Origin: Procambarus clarkii
Lineage: Eukaryota > Arthropoda > Malacostraca > Decapoda > Cambaridae
Length of the DNA stretch: 64,000 nucleotides
Direction of reading: 5' to 3'
NCBI RefSeq assembly: GCF_040958095.1
Contig: NC_091237.1
Span: 11,066,723-11,130,722, forward strand
Below, piece after piece: positions 20,985 through 32,071 of the stretch. The translations under genes were made by a program, and so were the position numbers. Every line of letters starts with the position of its first letter. The first letter of the stretch is position 1. The notes below the pieces were generated by a model. The model was not told the origin of the DNA and made no database searches. It was given only the letters and a program-made list of their open reading frames with translations.

Positions 20985-21224
20985 GGGAGCCGGTCGGACG
21001 AGCGGACAGCACACTGGACTTGTGATCCTGTGGTCCCGGGTTCAATCCCAGGTGCCGGCGAGAAACAATGGGCAGAGTTTCTTTCACCCTATGCCCCTGT
21101 TACCTAGCAGTAAAATAGGTACCTGGGTTTTAGTCAGCTGTCACGGGCTGCTTCCTGGGGGTGGAGGCCTGGTCGAGGACCGGGCTGCGGGGACACTAAA
21201 GCCCCAAAATCATCTCAAGATAAC
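20985..21224 (+). mobile_element. tRNA-derived SINE, GCCGGTCGG-head subfamily
   Basis: The tRNA-like head GGGAGCCGGTCGGACGAGCG has an anticodon-loop-like CTTGTGA and a B box GGGTTCAATCC. The body has CAGTAAAATAGGTACCTGGG and the tail GGGGACACTAAAGCCCCAAA and ATCTCAAGATAAC. A short direct repeat (TTGCCCT/TGCCCT) flanks it. Same subfamily as 40070-40305 and 44111-44373. Confidence 0.9.
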
Positions 21225-21304
21225 TGCCCTACCTCTCCTGGGACTCCACCTCCCAGATAATGAGCAGCAGATTTACCTGGAGGATTCAAGCCTATACACC
21301 AGTA

Positions 21305-22222
21305 CAGTGGTACCTCGGAACACGAGTGTCCCTGTATGCGAGTTTTTCGGAATACTCGCAGGATTTCCTCGGAAATTGCGTCTTGGAAGGCGAGGGTTAC
21401 CTCGGAACACGAGTTTGTTGATACGTGTACAGGCCGACTAGCACATGGTGGCACGGCGATCGCGCCTCAGTTTACCAGTGTCTCGTGCCCAGTGACTATC
21501 CCACCTGAATTCTTCACAAGGATTTAGTTTTTTTGTCGTTTTTTTGGCCATTTGAGCATAAAAGTTGTCATTATATATCTCGCCATGGGTCTCAAGAAAG
21601 CCATTGGTAAAGTTCAACCTAAGAAAATAGCTGTGAGTAGAGGCAGTAGAGGATGTTCCTTCTTGATTAAGAAAATGTGTGAAGTATGGGAAGAACTGCA
21701 AAGTTTTGTTGAAAAGACTCACCCAGATAAAGCTGTAGCAGGCCGTTGCATTGACCTTTTAAATGACAATGTGATGTCTTACTACAGACAAGTGTTAAAA
21801 TGTAGGGAAAAACAAGTGTCTTTAGACAGATTCTTAGTAAAACAAGCAAGTCCTAGTGGTATGCAGGCAAAATGTGCCAGTGTGTGCATACCAGTGAAGT
21901 CCTCACTGCCTGATGTGATAATGGAAGGAGACTCCCCTTCCAAACAGTAACACCTCTCCTCCACCCTCCTCCTCCTCACCATCTTCCATACACCAACAGC
22001 AGTCCTCAGCAAGGGTAAGTAATAACTTGAACATTGTTTTGTAGGTTTATTTAGATGAATTAGGTATAAAAATTTAGTTTGATGTGGGGGTTTTGGGGAA
22101 GTCAGGAACGGATTAATTCATTTCCCATTATTTCTTATGGGGAAATTAGCTTCGGAATACGAGTTTTCGGAATACGAGGCGTCTCCAGGAACGAATTAAA
22201 CTCTTAAACTGAGGTACCCCTG
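21305..22222 (+). mobile_element. Tigger derivative (918 bp) retaining a short ORF
   Basis: The ends match the autonomous copy at 9892-12260 (CAGTGGTACCTCGGAACACG on the left; GAGGTACCCCTG on the right) and it is flanked by TA. The region from the transposase N-terminus to the end of the DDE core is deleted. A short reading frame is kept (next entry). A near-identical element lies in inverse orientation at 25212-26118. Confidence 0.9.
21585..21950 (+). CDS. truncated Tigger transposase-derived ORF, 121 aa
   Basis: ATG at 21585 in the context CGCCATGGGT starts MGLKKAIGKVQPKKIAVSRG, the first residues of the transposase. It is fused to the C-terminal segment from FLIKKMCEVWEELQSFVEKT to the end MEGDSPSKQ. 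The DNA-binding HTH core and the DDE catalytic domain are absent, so it cannot be a transposase. The C-terminal part is the acidic/helical tail of unknown role in this family. The same ORF of the same length is intact in the copy at 25486-25851, with a few amino-acid differences. Whether it is translated is unknown. Confidence 0.55.
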   Translation: MGLKKAIGKVQPKKIAVSRGSRGCSFLIKKMCEVWEELQSFVEKTHPDKAVAGRCIDLLNDNVMSYYRQVLKCREKQVSLDRFLVKQASPSGMQAKCASVCIPVKSSLPDVIMEGDSPSKQ

Positions 22223-23869
22223 TATTTGTATTTGGAATTTGAGCTGGTTACACAACCCCTTTTATGGGGACCAGGTGGCAGTGTGACATACACATAAGCA
22301 TGAGGTAGCCTGGTAATCTTTTCTGTTTTAATTCAAGCTTTGCCAGCTGTGTTCATATCTGTAACATTAGCGATGTACTTTGCCTTGTGTTCCGTGGAGT
22401 TCCATCTTGAGCGCAATACTGACGCTTTTTAATATTAAGCCAAGACAAGGCCTCATTTGCCTTTTGGGGTTTCATCTTCTCTTCCCTCAAGTTGTCCAAA
22501 GCCTTCTTTATTTCCAGTTGGTCCCAATTGCTCTGGTGTCTGCTTGATCTTTGGAATGGATATTTAATTCTGGTTTCCTCCCCTCATTTTATTTGTCAAT
22601 GCTTTTCTTGTTGGCTCTGGCTTCTGGTTGTCACCATTAGTGAACTTAATGAGACTGACTGCAAGAAGGGATTTAGTTCTGATCTTCCCAAGAATTGCCC
22701 TCTGTCATTTTTGGCCAAGAATGAATCATTTGATTTTAGCCTGGGACCTCTGGTGATGTATGCCTGGTTTGTCCAGCTAGGTCTGTATTATGCTCTCTCA
22801 TCCTATGATATCAATGCGGTGTTCGAGTATGGTTTGCGTATTTTTGCCAGTTTCCAGATTTGTTCGTCTTGTTTCTTAACCCTTGAGTAGCGGCTATATA
22901 AAAATTATCATTCCTGCCTATAAGGGAGGAGGGGTAATAATTTTGCATTATACAATTATTCATTTGTATGCAAAATGCAAGAAACTTGAAAATATGAGAA
23001 TATATTTTACTGGGTGGAGGAAAACTGAAAGGTTGTGCAATGGCCATGTCAACTGTCAACACATGCTAACTTTGCTGACACTGAGGTATGCCAGACACGA
23101 CATCTGTTTTCTCCTCGGATGTTTCAGAGCTTGTTTATCGCTTGTTTCTCTTTGTTTACAAGAGCATGACTGTTGAATAACTTGATAAATCACATAACAC
23201 ATGATTTGTTTCAATTGATGATTGGTTTACCTGGTATATTTCATTACAACCATATAGTGAAAATAAACACAAACATAATATACAATGGTGCTGGGCTCTG
23301 GGTGATAAGGCCTAATTGGTATATGTAAAACCCAAACATTAATGGTTTAATTCATCATATGACAATAACTGCATTACCATTACATTACCACTGCTGTGGT
23401 TTACACCACAGCCACGAGGCCTACACAGTGCATGGGACTTGTCCCTCAGTGATTATATACTGGTATTATATATTGTATTATGGGAATGTGGATTTAGGAA
23501 TTAGTAATAAAGTGAATACCATTGCAAGCTGGAAAGGAAGCTGAAAATCCTTAGGATAATAAAAGCAAATAGTCAGTGGTATTAATCAAGGAACTGGTAT
23601 CCATCCAACCCGCGACCTGGGACACAACGGTCAGATGTTATACCTCACCGGGACCATTTTCTCCACCAGGCGATAAGTACCCCCCCCCCCAACATAAAGT
23701 TGAACAAATAAACATATATAATAGTATGAAGATACTGTATACAGATTATATATACATACATATAATATTATAAATATATTCATATAATATTATAAATAGT
23801 AAAACTACTAAAGTCAACAAGGGATAAATTGACAATAAATCACAAATAGGGGGAACAGACAACCTCTAC

Positions 23870-24400
23870 ACCACAAACCCAACATGGAGACGTGTGACAG
23901 TTGATTTAAACCACTTCGGAAGAGTGTTGTAGGAATTGTATGTAACATTTGTAACATAAGATTTCACCTGAGTTGTACAGGATTACCTACACATTATGCA
24001 AACAGACAAGGTAACTACTGGATCTGTCACAATGATAAACAGATGTGGGAAAACATCACCAAACTTATGAATGACATTCCTGAAGTACATAGGCTAAAAT
24101 TCACACAATAGCTTCCAGAAATGTATGCAGAGTATGTACAGACAGCAACGAACACTGAACACAACCCAGGGACTGAGAGTTTAGAGAGCCAAATTAACAA
24201 TGTAGGACATTATGTTGAGGTACACAAAAATGAAGGCAATATTGAAGAGCAAACTGGTAATAGGAGTAAGGAGAGAAAAAATGAGAAGGACGAGAACACA
24301 AATGAGAAAGACGATGGCAACAAAGAGAAAGATAAGGGCAATACCGAGAAAGAATGCGGAAACGAGAAAGTTGGAACAAAAAAGAGGTAGCCAAGTCGTG
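23870..24400 (+). pseudogene. LINE ORF1 with PHD-like zinc finger and K/E/N-rich repeat
   Basis: The frame through 23936-24110 reads VCNICNIRFHLSCTGLP and NYWICHND, a Cys-x2-Cys...His-x2-Cys...Trp-x-Cys pattern of PHD-like fingers found in ORF1 of CR1/L2-type LINEs. A stop at 24108 precedes an open stretch (24121-24390) with repeats of the type EKDDGNKEKDKGNTEKECGN. The repeat is low-complexity and charged. It most likely belongs to the LINE A copy whose 3' end is at 26878-27583. It is not a host gene. Confidence 0.6.
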
Positions 24401-25211
24401 CACGGGTACAAACAATAAGAATACAAGCACAGATGAAAGCACAGATTCTATTGCAAACACAATGATACCAAAACGAACGATGTAGCACGAGAAATAGGGT
24501 GAGAAAACTGAAATGAGTATATACATTTTACTGATTTTGCGCGCTCACGGGTAACTTTGCCGACTTTAGTTGTTATAGTGTACTTTGTTATTGGTATTTT
24601 TTTATATATATTGCGGTTGTTATTGTGTATATTTATATTTCTATTTAGAGCATTTTATTGCAAATAATTTGATACCATAATGTTGCACAAAAATGTCTGT
24701 TACCAAACTGTGTGTGTTTGTCTGGTGTATTAAGTGTAGCGGGTGTGGCAATGAGTGTGCTCTAGCGGGTAAGGCTCCGGCGACTTTAGGGATCGTTGCG
24801 GGTTATGCATCCCCATGTTGTCTAATTTATATGCATATGTCTGTGTAGGAAATTTTATTGCGATCACTGTGATACAAAAAAAGAATGATGTCAAACAAGT
24901 TTGGACTTGATAAACCTGAAAAGAGTAGCAACATGTTCACGCTGTTTGGCGTACACAGCTAACAAACGACTTAGTTTTTTTTATATGGTGCCGGCATCAC
25001 GTTAGCTTTGGTGACATGTTATACGTATGTTCCTCTAGAACATTTCATTGAGAACACATTGATACCAAAATGAAACACATTCTAGTTTAGTTCATTTATT
25101 ATGCACCCCATACCCATCTTGTGGGCGGTAGTGGAAAGGGTTACACATAATGGGCTCAGGGACTGAACCCCACAATTCATTTAGCTAAGCAAGTTACAAT
25201 CGAAACACGTA

Positions 25212-26118
25212 CAGGCATACCTCAGTTTAAAAGTTTAATTGGTTCCTGGAGACGCCTCGTATTCCGAAAACTCGCATTCCGAAGCTAATTTCCCCATAAG
25301 AAATAAAGGGAAATGAATTAATCCGTTCCTGACTACCCAAAAAACCCCACATCAAACTAAATTTTTATACCTAATTCATCTAAATAAACCTACAAAACTA
25401 TGTTCAAGTTATTACTTACCTTGCTGTTGAGTGCTGTTGGTGTATGGAAGATGGTGAGGAGGAGGAGGAGGGAGGAGGAGAGGTGTTACTGTTTGGAAGG
25501 GGAGTCTCCTTCCATTATCACATCAGGCAGTGAGGACTTCACTGGTATGCACACACTGGCACATTTTGCCTGCATACCACTAGGACTTGCTTGTTTTACT
25601 AAGAATCTGTCTAAAGACACTTGTTTTTCCCTACATTTTAACACTTGTCTGTAGTAAGACATCACATTATCATTTAAAAGATCAATGCAACTGCCTGCTA
25701 CAGCTTTATCTGGGTGAGTTTTTTCAACAAAACTTTGCAGTTCTTCCCATACTTCACACATTTTCTTAATCAAGAAGGGACATCCTCTACTGCCTCTACT
25801 CACAGCTATTTTCTTAGGTTGAACTTTACCAATGGCTTTCTTGAGACCCATGGCGAGATATATAATGACAACTTTTATGCTCAAATGGCCAAAAAAACGA
25901 TAAAAAACTGTAAATCCTTGTGAAGAATTCAAGTGGGATAGTCACTGGTAAACTGAGGCGCGATCGCCATGCCACCACGCGCCAGTCGGCCTGTACATGT
26001 ATCAACAAACTCGCGTTCCGAGGTAACCCTCGCCTTCCGAGACATATTTTCCGAGGAAATCCTGCTCGTCTTCCGAAAAACTCGCATACAGGGACACTCG
26101 CATTCCGAGGTACCACTG
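25212..26118 (-). mobile_element. Tigger derivative (907 bp), inverse copy
   Basis: Flanked by TA (25210-25211, 26119-26120). On the minus strand it runs from CAGTGGTACCTCGGAATGCG to the right-end sequence CTGAGGTATGCCTG. It is highly similar to 21305-22222 over its whole length, with the same internal deletion, so both descend from one deleted master. It is inserted between units of the TTAA-type element. Confidence 0.92.
25486..25851 (-). CDS. truncated Tigger transposase-derived ORF, 121 aa
   Basis: The reading frame starts MGLKKAIGKVQPKK at 25851 and ends MEGDSPSKQ at 25486, the same structure and length as 21585-21950. Visible differences are few (for example GCPFLIKK for GCSFLIKK and AGSCIDLL for AGRCIDLL). 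The frame is also open upstream of this ATG to 25932. It lacks HTH and DDE domains. See the finding on its retention. Confidence 0.55.
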   Translation of the reverse strand: MGLKKAIGKVQPKKIAVSRGSRGCPFLIKKMCEVWEELQSFVEKTHPDKAVAGSCIDLLNDNVMSYYRQVLKCREKQVSLDRFLVKQASPSGMQAKCASVCIPVKSSLPDVIMEGDSPSKQ

Positions 26119-26452
26119 TACATCGAAAATCACAGTCAAAAACATGAAAAAAAGAGTATAAACATTTCAGTAGGGGTGGAGCCGATGTGCAGTTGGGCGT
26201 GCGGTAGTGGGTAACCCTTGGGCAACTTCCCACTATCTTGCGGGTGGGGTGCGCCCATGTTTTGTACTTTATTTTCATATGCGTGTGTGTATGGAATTTT
26301 ATTGCGATCAGTGATACCAAAATTAACGGCGTAGAACAATTCTGGGGTTGACAAACCTGAGAAAAGCAAAACATTTCATCGTTGTTTGGTGCTCGTGGCT
26401 AACGATCGCCATAGTTTTTTATTTGATGCGGGTCTCACGTCGGCTTTGGTGA

Positions 26453-26704
<252 letters not shown>

Positions 26705-26877
26705 CTCTTGCGAACAAATTGATACCAAAATTAAGTACATACGTGGAAAATTAAGGTCAGCTGACCGAAAAGAGTATAAACATTTCAGTGTCGCTGTGAG
26801 GTTGCTCGAAATGCCTGGCGCGCGAGGGGAAAGTTAAAGAATCTTCTGCCGGAAGCGCGATAGTGTTAACAGTGATA

Positions 26878-27583
26878 AATTCCAGATACTCGGGTACGGC
26901 AATGAAAAATGATAGGATAGATTACGACAACATTCAAATCCAGGGACCCCATCACAATGGTTGTACTCTTCAAGTCACTTGTGTTATCCTGTCTTGAGTA
27001 TTGCTCAGTACTCACTTCCCCCTTCAGAGCAGGAGAGATTGCTGAAATAGAGGGAATAAAGAGAACATATACGTCACGCATAGATGCGATAAAGCACTTA
27101 AATTATTGGGATCGTGTCAAAGGTCTCCAAATGTACTCGCTAGAAAGGAGACGAGAGAGATACCAAATAATATACACGTGGAAAATACTGGAGGGCCAAG
27201 TACCAAATCTACACAGTAAAATAACAATGTACTGGAGTGAACGATATGGAAGAAAATGCAGAATAGAACCATTGAAGCGCATAGGTGCCATAGGAACAAT
27301 CGGAGAACACTGTATAAACATCAGAGGTCCGCGGCTGTTCAATGTCTTCCCAACAACTATAAGAAATATTGCCGGAACAACCGTAGACATCTTCAAGAGG
27401 AAACTAGACTGTTTTCTAAAAAATCATGAACCACAGCCCAGGATCAACTGGGCTGTGGTGGGTATATGGGCCTGCGGGCCGCTCCAAGCAACAGCCTGGT
27501 GGACCAAGCTCTCGCAAGTCGAGCCTGGCCTGAGGCCGGGCTTGGGGAGTAGAACAACTCCCAGAACCCCATCAAGCAGGTAT
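26878..27583 (+). mobile_element. CR1-like LINE family A, C-terminal and 3' end
   Basis: An open stretch of about 200 codons (26957-27619) reads LVLSCLEYCSVLTSPFRAGE, RVKGLQMYSLERRRERYQII, EHCINIRGPRLFNVFPTTIR and TTVDIFKRKLDCFLKNHEPQ. This is the C-terminal thumb/connection part of a CR1-type reverse transcriptase. The non-coding end AGAACCCCATCAAGCAGGTA follows. It is the best copy of this family in the window and the catalytic part is missing. It resumes directly after TTAA 26866-26869. Confidence 0.85.
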
Positions 27584-27626
27584 CCTGGGAATCAGCATAT
27601 GACGATAACCGCTGTCTAAGGGTTAA

Positions 27627-27740
27627 TGCCTTGTTCAAAGGCCATGGTTTCTTGGGCTATTCATTTGCTGGTTGTACTTGCAGCCTGATGTATATCCCCG
27701 TACACATGATTGATGAATGCATGTAAATATTACTACTATA
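27627..27740 (+). mobile_element. DIRS-like tyrosine recombinase, 3' portion after the insertion
   Basis: Reading PCSKAMVSWAIHLLV, then in a shifted frame PDVYPRTHD, which is the Pro-Arg-x-His-Asp region containing the catalytic His of DIRS-type tyrosine recombinases. It continues the reading that stopped at 22875. Beyond about 27740 I cannot follow the element. Confidence 0.6.
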
Positions 27741-28503
27741 CTTTATAATGTTTATGGATAATATTTAAGCTGTGTGTGTGTAATGCGCCAGAATAGTGTT
27801 ACAAATTGGTAGTTATTGTTTGGATATTACTGTACATGTCCTCACTGGCTCTGTGTGACATGAGCACTATTTCCATTGCAGAGTTTTTTCATTAAGCCCT
27901 GAATTTCCTGCTCTTGCTTCACTGGTTAGCCCATCATCTTTGGCTATTATTTTTCTTAACTGTTATTTGCCCAAAGCAAGTGTTTTCCTCTCCGAAGCAC
28001 AATTGTGAGTGGGCATGGAGGAGGTGGGTGGCCTCAGCAGCTCCCTCTACCCCATTTGCCCTTCTTACCTGTGAGCTGGGTAGATGGATCACTGGGGTGA
28101 CCCAAACATCTATCAGGAGATGTGCTGCAATACTAGTGCTTGGTGTGACATTTGGCAAACTTCCACTGCCCTTGTTTCCTTTTTTCAACAGGATTACTAG
28201 TTTATTCTTCGCCTGTACAGTGTGGTTTTACTCGGTTGGGTTGTTAAAATTAAATAGATGCTCCTCTTTCCTATGTGAGCACACTAGATTCTAATTCTGG
28301 TGTTCGGTAGGCCTAATTACGTTCAGCTTTCGATATTTCATCATTCATCACTTTTAAATCCAATTCTTTGTTTATTACTGTCTGATTTATATAAGCAGTA
28401 GGTATTTGTATTATGACTTGCTCATTCAGAGCATTACAATTAAGTTTATGCTATTTAGTACTACAGTGTTTCATTGCATATCTTTTTTTTTTTTTTTTCT
28501 CAG

Positions 28504-31500
28504 AGGTGCTCAAGTAGAGGTGAAGAACAAGAAAGGCAATTCTCCCCTATGGTTGGCTGCTAATGGTGGGCACTTGGAGGTTGTGCAACTACTTTATAGT
28601 GCCACTGCAGATATCGATTCAGAGGACAACAGGCGGGTGTCCTGCCTCATGGCAGCATTTAAGAGAGGCCATTATAAAGTGGTTAAATACATGGTTCGAA
28701 ATGTATCTCAGTTTCCTTCTGACCAGGAATTGCAGCGGTATATTGCCACTTTAGGGGACAAAGAGCTCATCACTAAATGTACCAACTGTTTGGAAGTCAT
28801 TCGGGCAGCCAAGGACAAGCAGGCTTTAGAAGCCAACAAAAATGCATCCATCCTGCTGGAGGAACTTGAACAAGAACGATCTCGAGAGGAATCAAAGAAA
28901 GCGGCAGCATCCCGACGAAGACTCAAGAAAAAGGCTAAAAAGCAAGAAAAGAAAGAGGAAAAGCGGCGCTTAGAAGAAGTGAAAAGAAATGATGACGGTA
29001 GTGATAATTATGATGACGACGACGATGAAAATGGAAGCAATGAAGACCAAGATAATCATGAGGAACAAAGTAAGAGAGAGAAAAATGAAGCAAATGCTCT
29101 ACAAAGAGTAGTGGAGCAAATAGTTCCTGAAGAGAAGGATGGAGATAGTGGCATAGATTCAAATAGCCAGACTAGTGCAACCTCTGAAACCAAAGTAACA
29201 GATGAAAAAGACAAACAGGGAAAGAGAACAAAGAAAAAACGGAAGGAATCTTCAACAAAAGACTCGACAATTGCCAACCAAAAACAGAATGGTACGTCTT
29301 CCCCAATCCCTAACAGTGAAAGCAATGAGCTTAAAAGGCTAACGCCTAATGCCAACAGTATCCAGCCACAGTGTAGTGCCTCGAATACCTTAAATTCAAA
29401 GAGTAAGAAAAAGAAGGAAGAGGAGAATAAAGCAAGCGGAGTAATGAATGAGCTTGATATCTTTCGTCTAGATAATATCAAACCTGTCAACAACAAAAAA
29501 GCATCCCATGATTCCTCTCGTGTCAATGCCTTGGACACATTTGGTGAGGTTGATCATTATGTAACGCCCATTCCTGGTCTTGTTGGTAGTGCTTCAACTA
29601 CTCTAAGTGCACCTTCCCTTAGTCCTAATGCCAAATCTGTCCCTGGTTTAGGAACAAGTCCTAAGAAAGGGACTCGAAGAGAAGAGGGGTGGAAAGAAGT
29701 AAGTCGAAAGGCAAAAAAGGTATCTGTTCCCAATAGTGCAATAAGTCGAGTCATTGGTAGAGGTGGCTGTAATATCAATACCATTCGTGAGGTATCTGGT
29801 GCACACATTGAGGTAGAGAAGCAAGGCAAGAGTCAAGGAGATAGAATGATCAGCATCAAAGGTTCTACAGAAGCCACCCGTCAGGCTCAGAACCTTATTT
29901 CCGCCTTGGTTAAGGATCCTGATAAAGACCTCTCGGAGCTACTTCCCAAATCCGTAGCCAAGGTAGCTCCAAAGCCTTCCAAGATAAATGATAATTCTGT
30001 TTTACAGTCAAATAGCAAAGCTTTACGACCTGCCAGCACCATTGGAATTAGTATGCCTACTGTTACATCGTCAACTATCAGCATAACTGTAGCAAAGTCT
30101 GGCACCACCACAACTACAGCATGGTCTAGTGCAGTTTCCTCACCAAAGCGGATTATAGCACAAACCAGGCCAGTGTCAACTGTCGGTCCACTGAATTTCT
30201 CTGCTCCAAAAAGCCCGGCTGTCCGTCAACTATTCCCAGGAGAGAAGAAATCTGTGCCTACTACATCTGTGGCTAATAAACCATTGAACAGCTCGCATCC
30301 AGTAAGTGTACCAATGTCGAGTGAACCTCATCAAACATTTGCTGCAAAGCTGGCAGATTCAAAAACTTCAACTAAAAGTTCAACACCACCATTAGTTGCA
30401 TCGCCTAACCCTTCTGCTCAGTCTGGGTTACCAAACAATGTTATTAATTCATCAGAAAACATGGTCGGAGAAGATAAAAATGTGCCAGAAACTAATAATA
30501 ATGGGATGATTAGTCAACAGTATTCTATCTTCAATAACCGTCTCAGTCAAGTGACACATGAAGCTATGTGGGGTAACAAAGAGAAGCAGGTTAACTTTGC
30601 ATCTGTGGCTGCAGCTGGGCTTGTGCCAAATGGAAATAATAAGATACCACCCCAGATGCTTCAACATCATCATCAGCATTTAGGAGTTGGCCAAGTCAAT
30701 AACTACATGGAACCTGTTGACCAACTTCCAATGGCAGATGTTACTCGTGCTCCTGGTTATAGAGGGACAACATCTACTGTTATAGTCAGTAGTCAAATGC
30801 CTTCTGTTGCTTCTGGCAGTCCACCAGGAAGTGTCCCTGTGCCTATGCCTTTATCTGGACCACACCAGCCTGGGGCTACTAATATGGCTCGTAGTGCACC
30901 TGGAACACCTGTAGCCTCCCCATCAATGAGGCCTATTGCACCTCCACCTGCTCGTCAGACAGCAACACCCCCTATGGGTGGTGCATCATTCACTCTCCTT
31001 CCAGGTCCATCACGTACTCCTCCACCTATGTCGTCATTAGTGCGATTGCCTTTACAGTCTGCCTCGCTTGGACCGGGTGGTCCACTACCAACTCGTCATA
31101 TGTCCCAGTCTGGAATGAACATGGGACAGCAACCGTATTCTGGAGTTTCTATGGCCAGTCTTGCACCTGGGGGCCCAGTGTCGTCCATTCCCCGTGTCCC
31201 AATACCACCACCAGACCACTCTGACTTGGTCAACCTAGCACCTGGTCAGCCTTATCGTAAACCACCACCACCACTTGAAATGACCATGGGCTCTTTCCAT
31301 CAGCAAAAGCAGCAGCAACAGCAACAGCAGCAGCAACTACCTTCTTTAGCTCAGCTTGCAGGAATGATGAATAGCCCAAGATTTACCACGCCACAAACCA
31401 ACACTCACCCAGTTTTTACCAATAATATTTTGGCACCCATTTCAGCAGCTCCACAGATACAGAGCAATCTTAACCCTAATGCACCTGATTTTACTAGCCG

Positions 31501-32071
31501 ATCTGGAGGTTTTGTGCCACCACCTTCTTTTCAATCTCGCCAACAGTTAGCTTTTCAGAATGGTGCACCAACTGTAACACATTCTCTCGGATCAGGATTT
31601 GGTGGGATTAGTCAATTTCCAGCTGGGCTAGAAACACTGTCATTCAATGAAGTTATGAGTGGACTTATGCCACGTAATCAACCACCTTTGGCTGCCATCC
31701 CTGCTTCAGTTGGAGTCAATGCTGCCTTCAGAAACAATGGACCATCACAAGACGGCTCATCCCCTCTTGCATCCCCCCATTCATCTAATCCAGCCTCTCC
31801 CACTCAATCTGCATCTGCTGCCAGTGCTGGAGGGTTGGCACAGCTACCTGAAGAGCGTCATGCAAAACTACAACCAATTGGTACCGAGCGTGCACAGAAA
31901 AGGTCGGAGCGGGGTGCTGTAGTTGGAGGACTGGGCGGTCACGGAGGGGCTGTGGTCGCCGACATACATTGGAACATGCAAATGCCAGATCTGTTGGCTG
32001 GGCCCCACCTTGATCACAGTCTGCCAGCCAACCCATATTACAGTGATTTGGACATGGCACAGTATACACAG
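28504..32071 (+). CDS. mask: mask exon: last ankyrin repeats, KH domain and P/S/Q-rich tail
   Basis: This 3568-nt exon has acceptor TTTTTCTCAG and donor ACAG|GTTAGT, phase 2 in and 0 out. In order it contains the last ankyrin repeats (GAQVEVKNKKGNSPLWLAAN, CLMAAFKRGHYKVVKYMV) and a conserved helical region (CLEVIRAAKDKQALEANK) leading to a Lys/Arg-rich coiled coil (about 28890-28985). An acidic stretch (DDDDDENGSNEDQD) follows, then a single KH domain at about 29717-29911 with the RNA-binding GxxG loop intact (IGRGG, 29753-29767). A long Pro/Ser/Gln-rich tail with a polyglutamine run (31301-31335) ends the exon. The KH domain binds single-stranded nucleic acid in this fold. No frameshifts. 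Confidence 0.96.

Larger units (their letters stand above)
20755..22875 (+). mobile_element. DIRS-like tyrosine-recombinase retrotransposon, 5' portion of remnant
   Basis: 20790-20980 reads VDTFILKWNWWDLPQPLVQL, RLEVFVGPSLTSLICSQFSF and FFTLCPLPL, matching the RNase H/C-terminal end of DIRS-group polyproteins. After a SINE (20985-21224), 21225-21304 continues (LPDNEQQIYLEDSSLY). After a Tigger derivative (21305-22222), 22440-22875 reads a tyrosine recombinase: FLLALASGC, SFLAKNESFDFSLGPLVMYA and VFEYGLRIFA. It stops exactly at TTAA 22876-22879 and resumes at 27627. Frames are broken throughout. Confidence 0.75.

Noticed and set aside
22492..22890. 132-codon ORF with hydrophobic stretches as a membrane protein
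   Set aside because: The text SFLAKNESFDFSLGPLVMYA matches a DIRS-type tyrosine recombinase in a shifted frame. The apparent hydrophobicity comes from the decayed frame.
24121..24390. Lys/Glu/Asn-rich ORF as a host gene
   Set aside because: It lies inside nested transposons and is adjacent to a PHD-like finger typical of LINE ORF1. No host homology recognised.
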